From the NCBI GenBank assembly GCA_946886975.1, contig CAMPJV010000184.1, positions 1 through 5,748 of the forward strand: a stretch of DNA of 5,748 nt. Reading direction: 5' to 3'. The notes below the pieces were generated by a model that was not told where the DNA came from, did no database searches, and saw only the letters and a list, made by a program, of their open reading frames with translations. Origin of the DNA: an uncultured Taibaiella sp. (GTDB taxonomy: Bacteria; Bacteroidota; Bacteroidia; Chitinophagales; Chitinophagaceae). The position numbers were made by a program, and so were the translations under genes. Positions 1 through 5,692 of the stretch are shown here, piece by piece. The stretch's first letter is position 1. Each line of letters opens with the position of its first letter.

Positions 1-441
1 GTATGGAACTCCGTCGAAATCAACGGAAGCCACATAGCTCTGGCAATCCTCAGCGGCATTTCTCTGGGTAGTGAATCTTGGTGTTATATCGGTTGCTCTT
101 ACTGTCTGACCTACGGATGGGAAGTAGATTTCCCAGTCGTTGGCGTAGAACTCTGTAGTAAGCAAGTCGTAATTGGCAGGTACAAGCTGAACGGAGTCTT
201 TCCCTTTTGTGATCGTATTAATGTTTGCCTTAGAGACAAGGAAGGTATCTATCAGGCTGCTGAACATACTGTTCTTTTCATACCTGCGGATGATCATGGT
301 ATCACGCTCGTTTTCGCTAAAGCCAACAAAGATCATATCGGGGGCAAGAAAGGGGCAGTGCACATCATTCTCCTTCTTACAGCTCTGAAAAATTAGTACA
401 AGGGCTACTATTAAGGTCAAAAAAGAACCTATTCGCATCAT
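1..441 (-). CDS. Putative lipoprotein of unknown function, 3' end beyond the left edge
   Basis: The reading frame starts at a double ATG (441 or 438) and stays open for 147 codons to base 1, so the C-terminus is missing. The N-terminus is a lipoprotein-type signal: Arg3, a hydrophobic stretch at about residues 4-18, then FQSC with Cys21 as the probable lipidated residue. The residues after it, KKEND, are Lys/acidic, which resembles the export signal that sends Bacteroidota lipoproteins to the cell surface; surface location is therefore an inference. The rest looks like a small beta-rich domain with two further cysteines (Cys29 and Cys133) that could pair. I do not recognise the family and propose no activity. 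It lies downstream of the T9SS-cargo gene on the same strand, with a 135-bp gap that holds a possible terminator and a possible promoter, so it may have its own transcript. The gene is real with good confidence; its function is unknown. Confidence 0.85.
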   Translation of the reverse strand, partial: MMRIGSFLTLIVALVLIFQSCKKENDVHCPFLAPDMIFVGFSENERDTMIIRRYEKNSMFSSLIDTFLVSKANINTITKGKDSVQLVPANYDLLTTEFYANDWEIYFPSVGQTVRATDITPRFTTQRNAAEDCQSYVASVDFDGVPY

Positions 442-460
442 AATTAATTATTTGAAGAGA

Positions 461-468
461 CTAAAGTA
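461..468 (-). promoter_or_regulatory. Candidate -7 promoter element for the lipoprotein gene
   Basis: On the minus strand this reads TACTTTAG, one mismatch from the Bacteroidota -7 consensus TAnnTTTG, about 20 bases before the ATG at 441. No clear TTG sits at the expected -33 distance, so the call rests on a single degenerate box and is weak. Confidence 0.25.
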
Positions 469-479
469 ATGAATTCAGG

Positions 480-510
480 AAAAAAACCACAGCTAATTGG
501 GAATTTGCGG
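480..510 (-). terminator. Possible intrinsic terminator after the T9SS-cargo gene
   Basis: Read on the minus strand, bases 510-487 can fold into a bulged hairpin: CCGCA pairs with TGTGG (one G-T pair), and an inner AATT/AATT stem closes a CCC loop with AGC bulged out. A run of seven T follows at 486-480. It lies 67 bases past the stop of the T9SS-cargo gene and before the lipoprotein gene. The stem is weak and bulged, but the T-run right after it favours a rho-independent terminator. Confidence 0.35.
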
Positions 511-576
511 CCAAAGCAGCTAAAATATACCCTTCAACCCGTGAAGACAGGCTGCCAGACCTATCACATTAAGCTA

Positions 577-1542
577 CTATAAGTGTAGCAACTGACCAGT
601 AAACCTTTGATTCGTCTGCTCGAAAAAAACGGAGTAACGGTATGTGCCTTTGGGGAGGTCTGAAATGTCTATTGTGCGTGCAAGAGGCAGTGTCCTGAGC
701 TTCTGGCCAAAAAGATTAAACAATTCTACCGTACCACTGACAAAGCTGGAAGGATAGTCTATGGTGTATCTTCCATTACCGGCAGGATTAGGGTAGATTT
801 TTAGAGAAATGGCGGCAGAAGACTTCTCAGCGATACCAGGTGTAGAGAAGTGCCCCCTTACTTCAATATTGTCTATCATCCAGCCTGGCTTGTTGGTCTG
901 AACGCTATCACTCTTGAAGAGAAAACGAAAGCCACAGCTCTTGGGTAAGGTCATACCTTTAATTCCAGGATAGACTATACAAATGGCTTCCTGCACCCAT
1001 CCATTACTATGCCCGCTCCACCACAAAGTTCCGGGGTAAAATGTTGCGCCATAGTTATTCAATGAACCTTCATAGTTTGCTGTCGGCCACTGCAAATAGG
1101 TGGTTTCATTTAAAGTCAACCAAGTCTTGCCGGAGTCAATGGTGACCTCCAAGATGCAGGAATCCAGGAGCGTATCAGTATCGTAGTAATGCCAGAAAGA
1201 AAGGGAAGTCAGATTGTTCTGCTGCCAGGTGTAGTTGCTATCGCCATAGATGATGACCGCAGACTCGTTACCTACAGGATAGACATTCAGGGTATCAGTC
1301 TGCAATGCCTGAGTGCCCGACAATGCGCCTGCAAATCCGGTTTTTTGAACAGTTCCTACCTGCCAGACGTTTCCTGTGAAGGTTGTATCAAAAAGGATCT
1401 TACCTACGCCAGTGGAGGTATTCTCAAAATAAAGTGAATCAAACAGGTCAACCTTAGAAAGATCGGTAAGACAATCGCCATCCCATTGCGCCTTACCGGT
1501 AAACGACAATAGAAATGATAAGAAGAACAGATAGGCTTTCAT
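577..1542 (-). CDS. Secreted protein with a T9SS type A C-terminal sorting domain and a MAM/M6-like beta-sandwich
   Basis: A 321-residue protein. Residues 1-19 form a Sec signal peptide (MKAYLF, hydrophobic core, cleavage probably after GKAQ). About residues 40-230 look like a jelly-roll beta-sandwich of the kind seen in MAM or peptidase-M6-associated regions: an Asp-box-like DSGKTW at 136-141, GW at 181-182, FRFLFKSDS at 205-213 and GWMIDNIEV at 220-228. Residues 246-321 are a T9SS sorting domain, with KIYPNP at 248-253, a VELFNLFGQ strand at 272-280, and DLPKGTYRYSV at 295-305. The family implies export by Sec, crossing of the outer membrane by T9SS, and surface anchoring or release. No catalytic domain is visible, so an adhesive or carbohydrate-binding role is only a guess. 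The ATG at 1542 is chosen because it opens the signal peptide; the ATG at 1647 would add 35 residues that overlap the START gene. Only 61 bp separate the two genes, with no clear signal between them, so they may be cotranscribed. Confidence 0.9.
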   Translation of the reverse strand: MKAYLFFLSFLLSFTGKAQWDGDCLTDLSKVDLFDSLYFENTSTGVGKILFDTTFTGNVWQVGTVQKTGFAGALSGTQALQTDTLNVYPVGNESAVIIYGDSNYTWQQNNLTSLSFWHYYDTDTLLDSCILEVTIDSGKTWLTLNETTYLQWPTANYEGSLNNYGATFYPGTLWWSGHSNGWVQEAICIVYPGIKGMTLPKSCGFRFLFKSDSVQTNKPGWMIDNIEVRGHFSTPGIAEKSSAAISLKIYPNPAGNGRYTIDYPSSFVSGTVELFNLFGQKLRTLPLARTIDISDLPKGTYRYSVFFEQTNQRFTGQLLHL

Positions 1543-1603
1543 AACATCGGGATTAAATAAGACAATCCAAGATATAACAAAAAGCCAAGACTCTATTGAA
1601 AAT

Positions 1604-2245
1604 TCAAATATCGAACTGCGCGTGCCGGTAAGCAGGGAGGTCCACACGTTCCTTCATTTTCCTGAAGGACTCGTAAGGACCATCGGTAATAAAGAGGTTT
1701 AGTAACCAGGGCGGGATATTGCCACCGGGATCGAACTGGATGGTATACTCCACCTTTATCACCTGATCCTTCATATCGGTAATCGTCCATTGCGCCTTCG
1801 ACGACCTGATCCTTACCACGTCCTCTTCGGTGGGCAGCAAATCAGGCTTTGCCTGCGAGGAGATGGTGATGACAGAAGGCGATTGCCGGGCTATTTTGAG
1901 GTGGGCTATAATGTCACGGTTGGAGAACGGCCACGGACACTCCATCTGGGCATGGTAAATAAGTTCGCGATCGCTTATGGGCTTTACGATTTCCGAAGCT
2001 ATAGTCTTATAAACCCATTCATGGTTGTTGTTGATGTCGAGGAGAACGGCAAGTAACTGATCTGCCGTTGCATTCATAAAGCATTCGACCTTAACCGCAC
2101 GGAAACTTTCATTTGGCAGCTTTGCAGTATAGATCTTTATGCCATCCTTGTCCTTGCGGATGACCCACTGAGGGCCGGCCTGCGCTGACGGACAAGCCGC
2201 CAGCACCAGCCCAAGTATCAGTAGCGTTCTATTAATGAAATTCAA
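1604..2245 (-). CDS. Exported START-domain (StAR-related lipid transfer) protein, probable TTG start
   Basis: A 213-residue protein. Residues 1-23 are an export signal, and about 25-205 are a START domain, a fold that forms a hydrophobic pocket for lipids or other apolar ligands. Family signs are W27 and DGIKIYT at 34-40, HEW at 75-77, PWPFSNRD at 104-111, VVRIR at 143-147, and DPGGNIPPWLLN at 172-183, the usual 'P-W-P-x-x-x-R-D' and 'D-P-G-G-x-x-P' pattern of bacterial START proteins. The signal has two readings: signal peptidase I cleavage after AQA (residues 21-23), or a lipobox LAAC with Cys18 lipidated. Pro19 right after that Cys makes the lipoprotein reading less certain. The start is TTG: no in-frame ATG occurs between the upstream stop and Met58, which is already inside the domain, and TTG falls just before the signal peptide. 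The ligand is unknown. The T9SS-cargo gene follows 61 bp downstream. Confidence 0.88.
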   Translation of the reverse strand: MNFINRTLLILGLVLAACPSAQAGPQWVIRKDKDGIKIYTAKLPNESFRAVKVECFMNATADQLLAVLLDINNNHEWVYKTIASEIVKPISDRELIYHAQMECPWPFSNRDIIAHLKIARQSPSVITISSQAKPDLLPTEEDVVRIRSSKAQWTITDMKDQVIKVEYTIQFDPGGNIPPWLLNLFITDGPYESFRKMKERVDLPAYRHAQFDI

Positions 2246-2284
2246 GTCAAAAGCATGTATGGGTGTGTAAAAGAGGAGACACCT

Positions 2285-2316
2285 ATAAACTATTCACCAG
2301 CTTTTGAGAAAGGCAA
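2285..2316 (-). promoter_or_regulatory. Candidate promoter for the START / T9SS-cargo genes
   Basis: On the minus strand a TTTTG (the TTG at 2316-2314) is followed after 21 bases by TAGTTTAT at 2292-2285. The spacing fits the Bacteroidota -33 TTG / -7 TAnnTTTG arrangement, but the -7 box has two mismatches. It lies 39 bases ahead of the TTG start at 2245. The spacer overlaps the inverted repeat at 2300-2320. Confidence 0.22.
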
Positions 2317-2320
2317 AAGC
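2300..2320. repeat. 7-bp inverted repeat, possible terminator or regulatory hairpin
   Basis: GCTTTTG at 2300-2306 and CAAAAGC at 2314-2320 are perfect reverse complements around a 7-base spacer. The stem lies 35 bases past the stop of the CarboxypepD_reg-like gene and upstream of the START gene. No T-run follows on the minus strand, so terminator function is uncertain. It could also act as an operator, because it overlaps the candidate promoter. Confidence 0.35.
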
Positions 2321-2354
2321 CAACATGCTATTTGATGCAACCTAAAGCTCTATA

Positions 2355-2735
2355 TTAGTCTTTAAACAGGAAAAAGCCAAAGCTGTTCTTCTTGTCATTC
2401 TGTACCACAAGACTATTGCGGGTCAGAGGCTCATATCCATCTCTTTCAAACCGAACCTGGTAGCTGCCGACGGGCAATCCCTCCAATTCAAATTTCCCTT
2501 GCTTATCGGTAAGGACAGTCTTGTTTACGTGGTTCTTCTCGGAGCTGATAATGACTTTCACTTCCGGGAGGGGAGCATAATTTGTTATATCAGCGATGGT
2601 GCCTTGTAATGCTGTAGTAGTGACCGCTTCAGTTGTGACGGCGGACTTTTCATTGGCATCAGAGCCTTTTTCATTCTTTTCAGCGAAGCTAAGCGTGGGC
2701 AAAGTCAGGAGTGCGGCGATGAGTAGTTTCTTCAT
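2355..2735 (-). CDS. Small exported protein with a CarboxypepD_reg-like (transthyretin-fold) domain
   Basis: A 126-residue protein. Residues 1-18 form a signal peptide (MKKLL start, hydrophobic core, cleavage probably after SFA). Residues 19-42 are a low-complexity linker rich in Lys, Glu, Ala and Thr. About residues 43-124 match a carboxypeptidase-regulatory-like beta-sandwich: LQGTIADI, then PLPEVKVIIS at 56-64, TDKQGKFELEGLPVGSY at 76-92, and VRFERDGYEP at 94-103. The same module forms the N-terminal extension of many TonB-dependent receptors and secreted proteins of Bacteroidota, but here it stands alone with no barrel or catalytic part. It presumably acts in the periplasm or outside the cell; its partner is not evident. 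The ATG at 2735 is preferred to the one at 2777, which would put 14 residues in front of a complete signal peptide. It is divergent from the RDD gene and 109 bp upstream of the START gene. Confidence 0.88.
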   Translation of the reverse strand: MKKLLIAALLTLPTLSFAEKNEKGSDANEKSAVTTEAVTTTALQGTIADITNYAPLPEVKVIISSEKNHVNKTVLTDKQGKFELEGLPVGSYQVRFERDGYEPLTRNSLVVQNDKKNSFGFFLFKD

Positions 2736-2758
2736 AGATCTAGTTTTTTGGGTGTATA

Positions 2759-2766
2759 TAAAGTTA
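2759..2766 (-). promoter_or_regulatory. Candidate -7 promoter element for the CarboxypepD_reg-like gene
   Basis: The minus strand reads TAACTTTA, one mismatch from TAnnTTTG, 23 bases ahead of the ATG at 2735. No convincing TTG occurs at the -33 position. The placement is plausible but the evidence is thin. It also argues that the longer ATG at 2777 is upstream of the transcript start. Confidence 0.27.
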
Positions 2767-2857
2767 CTAAAAAGCACCCCGAAAACCGCCTTAATTACGC
2801 TACGATTTTGTTAAAGAAACCAGCTTTAACACTTGTATTATCAATGGTTTGCGCCGT

Positions 2858-2884
2858 AACCGATATGTTATAATACGATCGGTT
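2858..2884. repeat. Operator-like inverted repeat in the divergent intergenic region
   Basis: AACCGAT at 2858-2864 and ATCGGTT at 2878-2884 are perfect 7-bp inverted repeats around a 13-base AT-rich spacer that contains TTATAAT. The centre-to-centre distance of the half-sites is 20 bp, about two helical turns, as expected for a dimeric regulator. It lies 123 bp upstream of the CarboxypepD_reg-like start and 106 bp upstream of the RDD start. No regulator gene is next to it, so function is inference. Confidence 0.35.
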
Positions 2885-2957
2885 CCGACAGCGTTTGAAC
2901 GTACAAATTATGGCAAATACACTCCGGCTGGACATCACCAGGATCAAACAGACATTT

Positions 2958-2965
2958 CATATTTG
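2958..2965 (+). promoter_or_regulatory. Candidate -7 promoter element for the RDD gene
   Basis: CATATTTG differs at one position from TAnnTTTG and lies 24 bases ahead of the ATG at 2990. No TTG was found at the -33 distance. A second near match, TATATTTA just before the ATG, is too close to the start codon to be used. Confidence 0.25.
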
Positions 2966-2989
2966 AGCGCCATCTTTTATATTTAACTC

Positions 2990-3430
2990 ATGATAGATCA
3001 GAACACTACTATTTTTCCGCAGCGCGTACAGAACTATGCTGGCTTTTGGGCGCGGGTTTTTGCATCGCTTGTTGACGGACTGATAATCGCACCTATCACT
3101 GTTGCAATATATTATGTATTAGGAGGCAGCTTTGAGGAGCCACCCATGGCAGGCACCATTTTGGGCTATGCGTTAAGCTGGCTCTACAGCGCACTCCTGG
3201 AGTCCGGACCAAAACAAGCTACGCTCGGGAAGAGGCTTTTAGACCTGAAGGTGACGAATATGGAAGGTGAAAGGATAAGCTTTGGACAGGCAACCGGCAG
3301 GCACTTTGGTAAATACCTGTCTGCCATAATCCTATGCATAGGCTTCCTGATGATGCTCTGGGACGGGAAAAAGCAAACGCTGCATGATAAACTGGCGGGA
3401 ACGCTGGTGCTTGATACAGAAAAAACTTAA
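2990..3430 (+). CDS. RDD-family inner-membrane protein
   Basis: A 146-residue protein that covers a complete RDD domain, the usual size for a single-domain member. Seen in the sequence: GFWARVFASLVDG at 18-30 with the family Arg22 and Asp29, the loop motif ATLGKRLLDLKV at 77-88, and KKQTLHDKLAGTLVL at 127-141 with Asp133. Three membrane segments are likely at about 25-44, 54-70 and 108-124. RDD proteins are small integral membrane proteins whose role is mostly undefined; a few have been linked to transport or ion stress, which cannot be assigned here. There is no signal peptide; the N-terminal residues before the first helix are polar. The ATG at 2990 is the first in frame and precedes the domain closely. 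The gene is divergent from the CarboxypepD_reg-like gene and convergent with parE, so it is probably monocistronic. Confidence 0.92.
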   Translation: MIDQNTTIFPQRVQNYAGFWARVFASLVDGLIIAPITVAIYYVLGGSFEEPPMAGTILGYALSWLYSALLESGPKQATLGKRLLDLKVTNMEGERISFGQATGRHFGKYLSAIILCIGFLMMLWDGKKQTLHDKLAGTLVLDTEKT

Positions 3431-3442
3431 GCTGAAAGATTC

Positions 3443-3482
3443 CTGATCCCTCACTATCCAAAATAAAACAGTGAGGGATCAG
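3443..3482. terminator. Bidirectional terminator between the RDD gene and parE
   Basis: CTGATCCCTCACT at 3443-3455 and AGTGAGGGATCAG at 3470-3482 are a perfect 13-bp inverted repeat around a 14-base A-rich loop. It fills most of the 55-bp gap between two convergent stop codons, where a hairpin serving both strands is expected. T-runs after the stem are poor on both strands, so it may act as a strong hairpin barrier more than as a classical intrinsic terminator. Confidence 0.75.
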
Positions 3483-3485
3483 CTC

Positions 3486-5372
3486 TTATAACCCCATCTC
3501 CTCCACGAGGTCCTTCTCCACTCTAAGGCCATCAATGATATCCTGCTGCCGCTGGGGCGTGTTCTTACCCATGTAGTAGCCCAGCATTGTCTGTATGGAC
3601 TCTTCCTGGCTAAGCAGTACCGGCTCCTTCTTCATATCCTCTCCGATAAAGCGCGCGAACTCCCCGGGAGAGATCTCACCGAGACCTTTGAACCGTGTTA
3701 TCTCGGGCTTGCCTCCAAGTTCCGCCACCGCCTTCTGCTTTTCCTGCTCGTCATAGCAGTAGAATGTCTTCTGCTTATTCCGTACCCTGAACAGCGGGGT
3801 TTCGAGGATGAATACATGGCCGTTCTTCACGAGGTCGGGAAAGAACTGCAGGAAGAAAGTCATCAACAGCAGGCGTATGTGCATGCCATCTACATCCGCA
3901 TCGGTGGCTATCACAATATTGTTGTAGCGGAGACCCTCAAGGCCTTCTTCTATATTCAGGGCGTGCTGCAGTAGGTTAAACTCCTCATTCTCATATACAA
4001 CCTTTTTGGTAAGGCCATAGCAGTTCAGCGGCTTACCCCGCAATGAGAATACCGCCTGGGATTCTACATTTCTCGACTTGGTAATAGAACCACTTGCCGA
4101 GTCGCCCTCGGTGATGAATATCGTAGACTCGAGCCTTTTCGCATCGAACTCCGCTTTGTTCTTTGCGGGCGGATCACTGTTCAGGTGAATGCGGCAATCC
4201 CTTAGCTTCTTATTGTGAAGGTTCGCTTTCTTGGCCCGTTCGTTGGCCAGCTTACGTATGCCGGACAGTTCCTTTCGCTCGCGCTCGCTCTGCTCGATAC
4301 GTTTCTTCAGCGCGTCGGCTACGGCAGCGTTCTTGTGCAGGTAGTTGTCGAGCTCTTTAGCAAGGAAGTCATAGATAAAACTCTTCATGGAAGGACCATT
4401 CTCCCACACATACTGCGAACCCAGCTTTGTCTTTGTCTGAGATTCGAACACTGGCTCCTGCACCCTTACTGATATGGCGGCGCAGATGCTCTGCCGCACG
4501 TCAGATGCTTCATAGTCCTTTTTATAGAAATCCCGGATAACCTTTACAAAGGCTTCGCGGAAAGCGCCCTGGTGGGTACCGCCCTGCGTGGTGTGCTGAC
4601 CATTCACGAAGGAATAAAGGTCTTCGCCATAATCACCGGTATGCGTGAGGGCCACTTCTATATCTTCCCCCTTCAGGTGGATGATCGGGTAACGCATGGT
4701 CTCATTATTCGTCTTGCGCTGCAGCAGGTCCAGCAGACCGTTCTTGCTTATGTAGTTCCTGTTGTTGAAGTTGATGGTCAGACCGGCATTCAGGAAACAG
4801 TAGTTCCATATCTGGTTCTCTACATACTCACTGATAAAGTGATAGTGCTTAAACACCGTATCATCAGGGCGGAAGGTGACGAAGGTACCATTGCCCTGGT
4901 CCGTAGTGGTCTCTTTATGTTCTTTGGTCAGTATTCCCTTCTCAAATTCGGCAGCCTTCATCTTCCCCTCACGATAAGCCTCTACCCTGAAGTAGCTGCT
5001 CAATGCATTCACCGCTTTGGTTCCTACACCATTCAGTCCCACACTCTTCTGAAAGGCCTTGCTGTCGTACTTGGCACCGGTGTTTATCTTGCTGACCACA
5101 TCCACTACCTTGCCCAGCGGAATGCCGCGGCCAAAATCGCGCACGCTCACCACCCCATCTGATATCTTCAGGTCCACACGCTTGCCATGGCCCATGGTAA
5201 ATTCATCAATGCAATTATCTATCACCTCCTTCACCAGTATGTAGATGCCATCGTCCATGCTGCTGCCGTCTCCCAGCTTGCCAATGTACATACCAGGGCG
5301 AAGCCTGATATGTTCCCGCCAATCGAGTGATTTAATGCTGTCCTCGGTGTACTGGTTCATTAATTCTGCCAT
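3486..5372 (-). CDS. parE: DNA topoisomerase IV subunit B (ParE)
   Basis: A full-length 628-residue type IIA topoisomerase ATPase subunit. With ParC it forms topoisomerase IV, which decatenates daughter chromosomes and relaxes supercoils using ATP. The GHKL ATPase domain shows EVIDNCIDE at 49-57 (Glu49, Asn53), DFGRGIP at 79-85 (Asp79) and [11 protein letters not shown] at 115-125. The transducer domain carries QTKTKLGS at 312-319 with the ATP-contacting Gln/Lys pair. The TOPRIM domain has [10 protein letters not shown] at 420-429 (Glu422) and the metal-binding DADVDG at 491-496, followed by RFKGLGEI at 560-567. LRGKPLN at 444-450 and SGSITKSR favour ParE over GyrB. The ATG at 5372 is chosen because it follows a purine-rich GGGGAG and gives the usual short lead to the TED motif; the ATG at 5486 adds 38 atypical residues. 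Met5 (base 5360) is an alternative. No parC is visible: the downstream neighbour is the convergent RDD gene behind a hairpin. Confidence 0.96.
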   Translation of the reverse strand: MAELMNQYTEDSIKSLDWREHIRLRPGMYIGKLGDGSSMDDGIYILVKEVIDNCIDEFTMGHGKRVDLKISDGVVSVRDFGRGIPLGKVVDVVSKINTGAKYDSKAFQKSVGLNGVGTKAVNALSSYFRVEAYREGKMKAAEFEKGILTKEHKETTTDQGNGTFVTFRPDDTVFKHYHFISEYVENQIWNYCFLNAGLTINFNNRNYISKNGLLDLLQRKTNNETMRYPIIHLKGEDIEVALTHTGDYGEDLYSFVNGQHTTQGGTHQGAFREAFVKVIRDFYKKDYEASDVRQSICAAISVRVQEPVFESQTKTKLGSQYVWENGPSMKSFIYDFLAKELDNYLHKNAAVADALKKRIEQSERERKELSGIRKLANERAKKANLHNKKLRDCRIHLNSDPPAKNKAEFDAKRLESTIFITEGDSASGSITKSRNVESQAVFSLRGKPLNCYGLTKKVVYENEEFNLLQHALNIEEGLEGLRYNNIVIATDADVDGMHIRLLLMTFFLQFFPDLVKNGHVFILETPLFRVRNKQKTFYCYDEQEKQKAVAELGGKPEITRFKGLGEISPGEFARFIGEDMKKEPVLLSQEESIQTMLGYYMGKNTPQRQQDIIDGLRVEKDLVEEMGL

Positions 5373-5393
5373 CTGCTCCCCTTTTCTTTTGTG

Positions 5394-5401
5394 CAAAGAA
5401 A
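5394..5401 (-). promoter_or_regulatory. Candidate -7 promoter element for parE
   Basis: The minus strand reads TTTCTTTG, one mismatch from TAnnTTTG, 21 bases ahead of the ATG at 5372. A -33 TTG is not evident. The inverted repeat at 5403-5429 would lie just upstream, in the spacer and -33 region. Confidence 0.27.
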
Positions 5402-5402
5402 T

Positions 5403-5429
5403 GCAATTACCAGTGGTTTTGGTAATTGC
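5403..5429. repeat. 10-bp inverted repeat upstream of parE
   Basis: GCAATTACCA at 5403-5412 and TGGTAATTGC at 5420-5429 are perfect reverse complements around a 7-base spacer. The repeat begins 30 bases upstream of the parE ATG. It could be an operator dyad overlapping the promoter, or a hairpin in the 5' untranslated region if transcription starts further upstream. No T-run follows on the minus strand, so an attenuator or terminator is less likely. Confidence 0.5.
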
Positions 5430-5493
5430 TGCTGTATCAGGCAGGTTCGCATTAGGACAACTCGATATATTACCAGCCTTCCCCATAGGGCTT

Positions 5494-5537
5494 GACTGAG
5501 ATTACATTGGGATTAGATTGGGATTGCAAGGGGACTG
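5494..5537. repeat. Short direct repeat array with an 11-bp period
   Basis: Four consecutive 11-mers can be aligned: GACTGAGATTA, CATTGGGATTA, GATTGGGATTG and CAAGGGGACTG. The two central units share a perfect ATTGGGATT; the outer two are degenerate. The period is close to one helical turn, so each unit would face the same side of the DNA. Its role is unknown; it lies between parE and the divergent right-edge gene. Confidence 0.45.
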
Positions 5538-5692
5538 CGACAGCATCACTCCCTGTAGCTAATGCCAGCGTCAGCCGACAAATAAATACATATTTCTACC
5601 TTGGAATTTTATCGCGATCACGTCACCCTTTAATCATAATAGTCATCGGAGAGACAAACAGACCGGAATAGTCTTAAATTAGGGAAAGATTC

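Larger units (their letters stand above)
5373..5692. other. 320-bp intergenic region between parE and the divergent right-edge gene
   Basis: No convincing gene was found here. The frame upstream of parE stays open to 5486, but the extra residues do not resemble any ParE N-terminus. The region contains a GGGGAG purine tract at 5376-5381 just before the parE ATG, an inverted repeat at 5403-5429, an 11-bp-period repeat at 5494-5537, an 8-bp palindrome ATCGCGAT at 5611-5618, and AGGGA at 5681-5685, a possible ribosome binding site for the right-edge gene. Confidence 0.6.

Noticed and set aside
1189..1437. 82-codon open frame on the plus strand
   Set aside because: It is antisense to the T9SS-cargo gene and has no recognisable motif.
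1543..1647. 35-residue N-terminal extension of the T9SS-cargo protein
   Set aside because: It would overlap the START gene and bury a complete signal peptide inside the protein.
1790..2056. 88-codon plus-strand and overlapping 65-codon minus-strand (1593-1790) frames
   Set aside because: Both are other-frame shadows of the START-domain gene; their compositions are not protein-like.
2910..2966. 18-codon open frame upstream of the RDD gene (MANTLRLDI...), a possible leader peptide
   Set aside because: It is too short to support, has no ribosome binding site, and would not be fully transcribed if the -7 candidate at 2958-2965 is used.
2736..2989. Possible small RNA or riboswitch in the divergent region
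   Set aside because: Apart from the 7-bp dyad and promoter-like boxes, no conserved RNA fold was recognised.
4572..5162. 196-codon open frame on the plus strand opposite parE
   Set aside because: It lies wholly inside the well-supported parE gene on the other strand, shows no recognisable domain, and long antisense open frames are common across conserved GC-rich genes.
5373..5486. 38-residue N-terminal extension of ParE
   Set aside because: The added residues precede the standard ParE N-terminus, would run through the inverted repeat, and ignore the purine-rich tract before the ATG at 5372.
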